Positions 1 to 5,183 of a DNA stretch of 8,328 bases are shown piece after piece. The notes below the pieces were generated by a model. The model worked only from the letters and a program-made list of their open reading frames with translations, made no database searches and was not told the origin of the DNA. Origin of the DNA: Flavobacterium sp. (lineage in GTDB: Bacteria > Bacteroidota > Bacteroidia > Flavobacteriales > Flavobacteriaceae); NCBI GenBank assembly GCA_024709705.1, contig JANJWE010000321.1:1-8328 (forward strand), read 5' to 3'. Position 1 is the first letter of the stretch; each line of letters opens with the position of its first letter. A program made the translations under genes and the position numbers.

Positions 1-118
1 GATGTAATTCTTTCGCATGACAACCAAATGTGCCTAAATGTATATCGGATAGCACAACGACTTCAACTTTTCTTTTCTTGAGCATATGAATTGAGGTTTT
101 GCAAATTAACCCATTCAT
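1..118 (-). CDS. Calcineurin-like metallophosphoesterase, N-terminal fragment (UDP-2,3-diacylglucosamine diphosphatase-like)
   Basis: Only the first 28 to 39 codons are present; the gene runs off the left edge. Read from the ATG at 85-83, the protein starts MLKKRKVEVVVLSD and continues IHLGTFGCHAKELH. The D-I-H at residues 14-16 is the first metal-binding motif (DxH) of calcineurin-like phosphoesterases, placed after a short beta strand as usual. The GTxGCHAxEL continuation is, to my knowledge, typical of the Bacteroidota proteins annotated as UDP-2,3-diacylglucosamine diphosphatase (LpxH-type, lipid A synthesis at the inner membrane), but substrate cannot be decided from this fragment. An in-frame ATG at 118-116 would add 11 residues (MNGLICKTSIH); the shorter start at 85 fits the family better, since the strand normally begins within a few residues of the start. 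The gene diverges from aroC across about 140-170 bases. Confidence 0.8.
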   Translation of the reverse strand, partial: MNGLICKTSIHMLKKRKVEVVVLSDIHLGTFGCHAKELH

Positions 119-231
119 TTTCAAATGTGTTTTATTCAAAAGTTAACATTTGTCATTCTAGTATTATCTTACTGTGAAATTGCCAACCTCTAATATTCTG
201 GATTGACTTTCTATTATTAAACTAAAAACCC

Positions 232-239
232 TATTTTTG
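232..239 (+). promoter_or_regulatory. Candidate -7 promoter element for aroC
   Basis: TATTTTTG matches the Bacteroidota -7 consensus TAnnTTTG exactly and lies 17 bases before the aroC ATG, implying a very short 5' leader. No TTG is found at the usual 17-23 base spacing upstream; the nearest (203-205) is 26 bases away, so the -33 half is weak or degenerate. No equally good element is visible for the divergent metallophosphoesterase; the closest is a TAACTTTT-type near match read on the minus strand around 140. Confidence 0.45.
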
Positions 240-256
240 TTCAAAATGTTTTCTTT

Positions 257-1318
257 ATGGCAGGAAATAGCTTTGGAAATGTATTTAAGTTGACCACTTT
301 TGGCGAGTCTCATGGAGAAGCTCTTGGTGGAATTATTGACGGATGTCCTCCCGGAATTACTTTAGATTTTGAAGCTATTTACATTGAAATGCAACGCAGA
401 AAACCGGGTCAATCAGCTATTGTTACACAACGTAAAGAAGCTGATGAAGTACAGTTTTTATCCGGCATTTTTGAAGGTAAAACTACCGGAACTCCTATAG
501 GTTTTATTATTCCTAATACCAACCAAAAATCAGATGATTATGCTCATATAAAAGATTCGTACCGACCCAGTCATGCGGATTATGTTTATGAAAAAAAATA
601 CGGTATTAGAGATTATCGCGGTGGTGGAAGAAGTTCGGCTCGCGAAACGGCAAGTAGAGTAGTAGCCGGGGCTATTGCCAAACAAGTGCTTCAGAATGTA
701 AAAATCAATGCTTTTGTGTCCTCTGTTGGTGAGATATTTATAGATAAACCGTATCAGGAATTGGATTTTTCAAAAATTGAATCGAATCCTGTTCGTTGTC
801 CGGATGTAAATATTGCTGCTCTTATGGAGCAACACATCAAAGAAATCAAAAAACAAGGTGATACTGTTGGGGGTACTATAACTTGTGTAATTCAAAATGT
901 ACCTATTGGTTTAGGCGACCCCGTTTTTGACAAATTGCATGCCGAGTTAGGAAAAGCGATGTTGTCTATCAATGCGGTAAAAGGTTTTGAATACGGAAGT
1001 GGATTTTGCGGGGCCAAAATGAAAGGAAGTGAGCACAATGATTTGTACAACTCTGATGGCACTACAAAATCTAATTTATCGGGCGGTATACAAGGCGGTA
1101 TTTCAAATGGTATGGATATTTACTTTAGAGTAGCATTCAAACCAGTTGCCACATTAATTCAAAAACAAGAAACGTTGAATTCTAATGGTGAAATAATCGA
1201 AATGCAAGGAAAAGGAAGACACGATCCCTGCGTAGTTCCCAGAGCCGTTCCCATTGTAGAAGCCATGGCGGCATTGGTTTTAGCCGATTTTTATTTACAA
1301 AACAAAATCTATCAATAG
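257..1318 (+). CDS. aroC: Chorismate synthase
   Basis: AroC catalyses the last shikimate-pathway step, converting 5-enolpyruvylshikimate-3-phosphate to chorismate in the cytoplasm with reduced FMN as cofactor; chorismate feeds aromatic amino acids, folate and menaquinone. The 353-residue product has the normal bacterial length and all three family signatures: GESHG at 16-20 leading into GGIIDGCP, the RPSHADY and [10 protein letters not shown] block at 103-131, and RHDPC at 321-325. The glycine-rich [11 protein letters not shown] at 275-285 belongs to the FMN and substrate site. The RRKPGQS segment near 47-53 corresponds to the basic substrate-binding loop. The start is preceded by no Shine-Dalgarno sequence, but [20 protein letters not shown] is the expected N-terminus. 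An ATG at 246 is out of frame. The stop is three bases from the next start, so it should be co-transcribed with the symporter. Nothing looks damaged. Confidence 0.98.
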   Translation: MAGNSFGNVFKLTTFGESHGEALGGIIDGCPPGITLDFEAIYIEMQRRKPGQSAIVTQRKEADEVQFLSGIFEGKTTGTPIGFIIPNTNQKSDDYAHIKDSYRPSHADYVYEKKYGIRDYRGGGRSSARETASRVVAGAIAKQVLQNVKINAFVSSVGEIFIDKPYQELDFSKIESNPVRCPDVNIAALMEQHIKEIKKQGDTVGGTITCVIQNVPIGLGDPVFDKLHAELGKAMLSINAVKGFEYGSGFCGAKMKGSEHNDLYNSDGTTKSNLSGGIQGGISNGMDIYFRVAFKPVATLIQKQETLNSNGEIIEMQGKGRHDPCVVPRAVPIVEAMAALVLADFYLQNKIYQ

Positions 1319-1321
1319 CAT

Positions 1322-2599
1322 ATGAAATTACCCTTACATTGGAAAATAGTGATTGGAATGGTAGCCGGATTACTTTTCGGATTTTTAATGAAAAATCTGG
1401 AAATGAAAGGCATCGTTGTCGATTGGGTTAAGCCTTTCGGAACCATTTTTATCAATCTTTTAAAAATGATTGCTGTCCCGTTAATTGTAGTTTCTCTTAT
1501 TGTGGGTTTGTCTGACTTAAAAGATATTTCGAAACTTTCTAAATTGGGTGGAAGAACGGTATTGTTTTATTTGATTTCTACAGTTACCGCTGTTTCTATT
1601 GGTTTGGTTTTAGCCAATATCATCAAACCGGGTAGTTTTATAAATGAAGCTTCTCGTTTGAGTTTATTAGAAAATTTTGCCGGTGATGCCGCTCAAAAAA
1701 TTGAATTGGCAGAGAAAGCCAAAACCAGTGGGCCATTACAGCCACTTGTTGATATAGTACCCGATAATTTTTTTAAAGCTCTGAGTGACAATGGAAGCAT
1801 GCTTCAAGTGATTCTTTTTGTAATTTTAATTGGTATCGGTTTGATTTTAATTGAAGAACAGAAATCGAAACCCGTAGTTGATTTTTTTAAAGGATTGAAT
1901 GACGTCATTATGAAAATAATCGACATAATTATGATGGCTGCTCCCATAGGAGTTTTTGCATTAATGGCTGCATTAATGGTTGAAATTCCTGATTTTTCTA
2001 CTCTTGGTGCCTTACTGGTTTATGCATTAACTGTAGTTTTGGGTTTACTTTTAATGACTTTTGTATTTTATCCAACTTTGTTGTTAACACTGGCTAAAGT
2101 GAATCCGATTCGGTTTTTCAAAGCCATTGCACCGGCACAATTGTTGGCTTTTTCCACCAGTTCGAGTGCGGCAACTTTACCGGTTACCATGGAACGCGTC
2201 ACCGAACATGTAGGAGTGGATGAAGAAGTCTCTAGTTTTGTTTTGCCGTTAGGAGCTACCGTAAATATGGATGGTACAAGTTTATATCAAGCCGTTGCGG
2301 CCATTTTTATTGCTCAAGCTATGTTGCCCGAACCTTTGGATTTACAAACCCAATTGATGATTATAGTTACAGCAACTTTAGCTTCTATTGGTTCTGCAGC
2401 AGTACCCAGTGCCGGAATGGTTATGTTGGTAATTGTGTTAGGACAAGCCGGTATTCCGGAAGCCGGTCTAGCTCTTATTTTTGCCATAGATCGCCCTTTA
2501 GATATGTGTAGAACGGTAGTGAATGTGACAAGTGACGCCACTGTGGCTACAATAGTAGCCAAATCAGTGGGTAAATTACATGAACCAGAAAACTCCTAA
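1322..2599 (+). CDS. Dicarboxylate/amino acid:cation symporter (DAACS family, GltP-like)
   Basis: This is a 425-residue inner-membrane secondary transporter of the glutamate/aspartate/C4-dicarboxylate:cation family, with the usual eight helices and two re-entrant hairpins. Hydrophobic spans are visible at about 8-24, 40-63, 80-101, 160-178, 196-220 and 228-258. HP1 carries the serine-rich AFSTSSSAATLP at 276-287. TM7 has NMDGT at 315-319, the cation and substrate site. HP2 has AAVPSAG at 359-365. TM8 reads DRPLDMCRTVVNVTSD at 390-405, with the equivalents of GltPh D394, R397, N401 and D405 all present. The conserved arginine that pairs with a side-chain carboxylate suggests an acidic substrate (aspartate, glutamate or a C4-dicarboxylate); sodium versus proton coupling cannot be read off. 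The three-base gap from aroC points to one transcript, which ends at the hairpin 22 bases downstream. Confidence 0.93.
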   Translation: MKLPLHWKIVIGMVAGLLFGFLMKNLEMKGIVVDWVKPFGTIFINLLKMIAVPLIVVSLIVGLSDLKDISKLSKLGGRTVLFYLISTVTAVSIGLVLANIIKPGSFINEASRLSLLENFAGDAAQKIELAEKAKTSGPLQPLVDIVPDNFFKALSDNGSMLQVILFVILIGIGLILIEEQKSKPVVDFFKGLNDVIMKIIDIIMMAAPIGVFALMAALMVEIPDFSTLGALLVYALTVVLGLLLMTFVFYPTLLLTLAKVNPIRFFKAIAPAQLLAFSTSSSAATLPVTMERVTEHVGVDEEVSSFVLPLGATVNMDGTSLYQAVAAIFIAQAMLPEPLDLQTQLMIIVTATLASIGSAAVPSAGMVMLVIVLGQAGIPEAGLALIFAIDRPLDMCRTVVNVTSDATVATIVAKSVGKLHEPENS

Positions 2600-2620
2600 A
2601 TGAGTTTTAATTTCAATAAA

Positions 2621-2643
2621 AAAAACGACTTTTAGTCGTTTTT
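2621..2643. terminator. Bidirectional intrinsic terminator between the symporter and the small membrane protein gene
   Basis: AAAAACGACT (2621-2630) and AGTCGTTTTT (2634-2643) form a perfect 10-bp stem around a three-base loop. On the plus strand it is followed by CTTTTTTTT, and on the minus strand the stem runs into a T tract of eight (complement of the A run 2618-2625). It can therefore end both the aroC-symporter transcript and the minus-strand cluster. The last codons and stop of the minus-strand small ORF lie inside this hairpin. Confidence 0.88.
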
Positions 2644-2772
2644 CTTTTTTTTGTCACTATTCATCATTAGCATGACAGCAGCAACCAATCCGATAATCAC
2701 TAACGCAAATATGCCAATCATAATAAAGGCACCATTATCCCATGAGTACAATGCAAAAGCCAATTTGTTCAT
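2632..2772 (-). CDS. Small single-span membrane protein of unknown function (46 aa)
   Basis: I do not recognise a named family. The ORF encodes 46 residues: an N-terminal MNKLAFALYSWDNG, a hydrophobic stretch from about 15 to 37 (FIMIGIFALVIIGLVAAVML is its core), then a short charged tail with KKKK. This fits one transmembrane helix; the lysine tail would favour a cytoplasmic C-terminus by the positive-inside rule. The lysines are encoded by an A-rich run that merges into the terminator stem, and the TAA (2634-2632) reads into the loop. The gene lies 71 bases downstream of the MuiA-like gene on the same strand, with its own TAnnTTTG element upstream. Support for coding comes from the uninterrupted, sensible protein, the start just after a promoter-like element, and the fit between stop and terminator. 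Conservation in relatives would settle it. Confidence 0.7.
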   Translation of the reverse strand: MNKLAFALYSWDNGAFIMIGIFALVIIGLVAAVMLMMNSDKKKKND

Positions 2773-2794
2773 TTTGAAGGTATTTATAATTAGT

Positions 2795-2802
2795 CAAAAA
2801 TA
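2795..2802 (-). promoter_or_regulatory. Candidate -7 promoter element for the 46-aa membrane protein gene
   Basis: Read on the minus strand, TATTTTTG (2802 to 2795) is an exact match to TAnnTTTG and ends 22 bases before the ATG at 2772. No TTG sits at the normal upstream distance, so this is a half-site match in AT-rich DNA. If real, the small gene can be expressed independently of the MuiA-like gene upstream. Confidence 0.35.
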
Positions 2803-2843
2803 CCGTACTTAATTTTTAAAATATATGATATTTGTCAGGTTCG

Positions 2844-4697
2844 TTAAAGATTGATTCGTTTACCATTTGGATATTTTACTTCAAAACTAAGTTGTTTTTT
2901 TACTGATTGCTTTGAAGGAATAGAAACTTCCCAAATAACAATCCCTTTTTTCTCATCATATTTGGCATCGCCATAATTCAGTTTATCTACTTTGATTTCT
3001 TTGTCTTGTGCAATCGGAATACGATCATACAATTTGATTGTTACGGCGGCGGTTTTGTTGTTTTTTAAAGTGATTTCATAATTTTTTGTAATAATGCGAT
3101 TGGAACCAAACAAAGACTTGTCTTTAAAATTATTAAGTTGTTTTCGCTCCACTACTAAGTTAGGGTCTATTCCAAGTGATATGACCAATTCTTCAGAAGT
3201 TTGAAAAGGATCAATAAATGTTTTTCTGGCATAACTGCCATCAGCATAAATACTGGCCTCACCGGCTAGCAAATCGTATTTTTCCCAATCTTTAATTTTA
3301 GCAGTTAAAAATACATTTTCACTTAACAAAGGAGCTGAAAAATATTCAAATTGGGCCGGAATTTCAAAGGTGTCAATTTCTATAATAGCCACTTCATCAT
3401 GAGAGGGAACGGAATAATTTTTCTTGATTTTAAAGACAACCGTTGTTAAGTTTTCTGATTTTTCGTCTCCGGTACCCGTAAGAATTTCTTCCTCCAGCAC
3501 AACAGAATTAACTTCTGATTTCACTTTTCGGGATGAATATGCTGTTACAACCACTTCACCAAGAGTTTGAGGGTCTTCTTGTAGTTTAACATTTATTACG
3601 GTGCTATAAATGGGTAAAGTGGCAGTTTTCATACCTACATAACTTATTTCCAATTCTTTTCCGGAACCAATCGCATTTAGCGAATACCGCCCGTCAAAAT
3701 CGGTTGTAACGCCATATGAGGTGCCTTTTACAAGTACAGTTGCCCCGGGAAGAGGTTGACCATTTTCGGTTACAACTCCGGTTATTTTTTTAACCGTTGG
3801 ATTGTATGTGTAATTTGAAGCTGGAGCAGCAGAAGCATAGCTGCGTTGTTTTACAAAATTTAGAAAGTGAGGTTCAACCTCAGGTTTTTCATTGGTAAAT
3901 GAAGGATTTCCGGTAGAAAGTGTCAGTTTTACATCGTTCCAATCTTCACTGGTTTTTTGATATACATGAGCTTTATATACAAAGTTGAGCGATTCTTTCG
4001 TATTTTGAGCTTTAATTTCATAGGTAGGAAACCAACCCGCTTGGGTTACATTGTATTTGATGATAAGGTTTAAAACTGTAGCCATTGGGGCATCAACTTT
4101 AATACTGATTTCTCCTTTTTCTTCAGTAATTCCTGAATTCAATTTTTGAAATTCTTGATTAAGCAAATTGATTTCGGAATTAATTTGATTGATTTTTTTG
4201 TTGTTATCATAAATTTCCATTTTCAAATTTGTAATGCGTTCGCGGTAATGTTTTGAAAAGGCATTAAGTTTTTCTAATGTTGCAGCTTGTTGTTCGCTAC
4301 TCAATTTTTTATTGTTACTTAAAAGAGATTCTTCTTCTTCCAAACCTTTATTTGCGTTTTGTAATTGGGCAACCTCACGCTGCTTTTGATTTAATTCATT
4401 TTGCAAAGCTTTAACTTTATCAGATACTGTTTTTTTGGGAAGATATGTGATGTCGTAGCCAATTGATAAAATGGATACGTCTTTTAGCCCGCTAATTTGA
4501 ATGCTGTTTTGGTTGATAAAAGGGGAAACTTCGGTAATTCGAATTACAGAAGTTCCTTTAGGAACTGTTGCCGTGGCATCTGCGGTTACTTGGGCTCCGT
4601 TTAAATATACGATAACTTCTTTTGGAGTCGCTTTGGGTTTGATGTGATTAGCCCCAAAAAATGGAGTGGGTAGAAGAAAGAATACAATGGATTTCAT
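2844..4697 (-). CDS. Exported MuiA-like protein (DUF4140/DUF4139) with inserted carboxypeptidase-regulatory and SusC-like segment
   Basis: The 617-residue protein starts with a short secretion signal (MKSIVFFLLPTPFFGA, likely cleaved near residue 16; no lipobox cysteine), so it should reach the periplasm or outer membrane. Residues about 27-90 match DUF4140 (EVIVYLNGAQVTADATATVP). About 92-190 is a strongly charged, heptad-like coiled coil rich in K, E, Q and N. DUF4139 begins around 200 (VTQAGWFPTYEIKA at 217-230; EDWNDVKLTLSTGNP at 251-265) and resumes from about 413 to 612. Between the halves, about 304-373 is a carboxypeptidase-D regulatory-like beta sandwich (ITGVVTENGQPLPGATVLVK ... TTDFDGRYSL), followed by TLGEVVVTAYSSRK at 378-391, a sequence normally seen at the start of SusC/RagA TonB-dependent receptors. 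The biochemical role is unknown; 'mucoidy inhibitor A' is only a family name. The upstream in-frame stop at 4712-4710 fixes the start at 4697. Confidence 0.88.
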   Translation of the reverse strand: MKSIVFFLLPTPFFGANHIKPKATPKEVIVYLNGAQVTADATATVPKGTSVIRITEVSPFINQNSIQISGLKDVSILSIGYDITYLPKKTVSDKVKALQNELNQKQREVAQLQNANKGLEEEESLLSNNKKLSSEQQAATLEKLNAFSKHYRERITNLKMEIYDNNKKINQINSEINLLNQEFQKLNSGITEEKGEISIKVDAPMATVLNLIIKYNVTQAGWFPTYEIKAQNTKESLNFVYKAHVYQKTSEDWNDVKLTLSTGNPSFTNEKPEVEPHFLNFVKQRSYASAAPASNYTYNPTVKKITGVVTENGQPLPGATVLVKGTSYGVTTDFDGRYSLNAIGSGKELEISYVGMKTATLPIYSTVINVKLQEDPQTLGEVVVTAYSSRKVKSEVNSVVLEEEILTGTGDEKSENLTTVVFKIKKNYSVPSHDEVAIIEIDTFEIPAQFEYFSAPLLSENVFLTAKIKDWEKYDLLAGEASIYADGSYARKTFIDPFQTSEELVISLGIDPNLVVERKQLNNFKDKSLFGSNRIITKNYEITLKNNKTAAVTIKLYDRIPIAQDKEIKVDKLNYGDAKYDEKKGIVIWEVSIPSKQSVKKQLSFEVKYPNGKRINL

Positions 4698-4709
4698 AAA
4701 TTGAAGAAT

Positions 4710-4751
4710 TTATACAAGTATAATCAATTTTAGGATTGCCATCAAAATTGA
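4710..4751. repeat. Two abutting inverted repeats in the gap before the MuiA-like gene
   Basis: TTATAC-AA-GTATAA (4710-4723) is a perfect 6-2-6 dyad. It is immediately followed by TCAATTTT (4724-4731) pairing with AAAATTGA (4744-4751), with a further GAT/ATC (4734-4736 with 4741-4743) inside it closing a TGCC tetraloop across a two-base bulge. The two structures fill 42 of the 58 bases between the DCC gene and the MuiA-like gene. There is no T tract on either side, so this is not a standard intrinsic terminator; an operator, an attenuator or an mRNA-processing hairpin are all possible. Confidence 0.6.
4715..4745 (-). promoter_or_regulatory. Candidate promoter for the MuiA-like gene
   Basis: On the minus strand, TTG at 4745-4743 is followed after 20 bases by TATACTTG (4722-4715), one mismatch from TAnnTTTG, ending 17 bases before the ATG. 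The -7-like element lies inside the 4710-4723 dyad and the -33-like TTG inside the second dyad, so a protein bound at either repeat would cover it. This is pattern evidence only, in AT-rich DNA. Confidence 0.35.
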
Positions 4752-4755
4752 AAAG

Positions 4756-5169
4756 TTAATTTAAGAATTTAACTTTCAGTTCTTTTGTAGGAATCATGCA
4801 AGTTTCTTTTTTCCCAAACCAACGGTAACGGTTTTTTGCAACATAATCATAAATAAAGTTACCCAACGAACCAGTGAATGACAGATAGGAAATTATTTTG
4901 TGCCAACTTTTCAAATCTTTTGCAATTTGCATAGCCGCTTCGGATTTGAGATAATAGGCTTCTCCGGGTACATATAAAATAATGCTATCTACTTTTGTTG
5001 AATCAATGCCTAAATACTTGATGATTTGTTGTCCAATTTCCGATTGTATCGAAGCAAAGCGAAATAGGTCCTTGTTGTCATTTTTTATAATGAATTGAAC
5101 GGAGCTCTCACAAAGGTTACAAACTCCATCAAATAATATAATCTTTTTGTCTTTGGGTATGTTTTCCAT
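4756..5169 (-). CDS. Thiol-disulfide oxidoreductase of the DCC family (DUF393)
   Basis: This 137-residue protein has the family-defining DxxCxxC as D14-G-V-C17-N-L-C20 directly after a short beta strand (KIILF), like the redox site of a thioredoxin fold. Other DUF393 landmarks follow in order: FASIQSE at 38-44, the KSEAAM helix start at 75-80, and NRYRWFGKKETC at 113-124, giving a third cysteine at 124. No signal peptide is visible, so it is probably cytoplasmic. Its partners and substrate are unknown; 'oxidoreductase' rests on the CxxC motif and the family name. It begins 14 bases after the mutS2 stop with no room for a promoter, so it is almost certainly translated from the mutS2 transcript. 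Length is normal for the family and nothing appears broken. Confidence 0.9.
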   Translation of the reverse strand: MENIPKDKKIILFDGVCNLCESSVQFIIKNDNKDLFRFASIQSEIGQQIIKYLGIDSTKVDSIILYVPGEAYYLKSEAAMQIAKDLKSWHKIISYLSFTGSLGNFIYDYVAKNRYRWFGKKETCMIPTKELKVKFLN

Positions 5170-5183
5170 ATTACAACCGGCTT

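Noticed and set aside
2314..2562. Minus-strand 82-codon open frame inside the symporter gene
   Set aside because: It lies antisense to the most conserved part of the transporter (TM7 to TM8), and its translation has no recognisable domain; it is a shadow frame.
2773..2843. A terminator between the MuiA-like gene and the small membrane protein gene
   Set aside because: I found no stem with a following T run in these 71 bases, only AT-rich sequence and the -7-like element.
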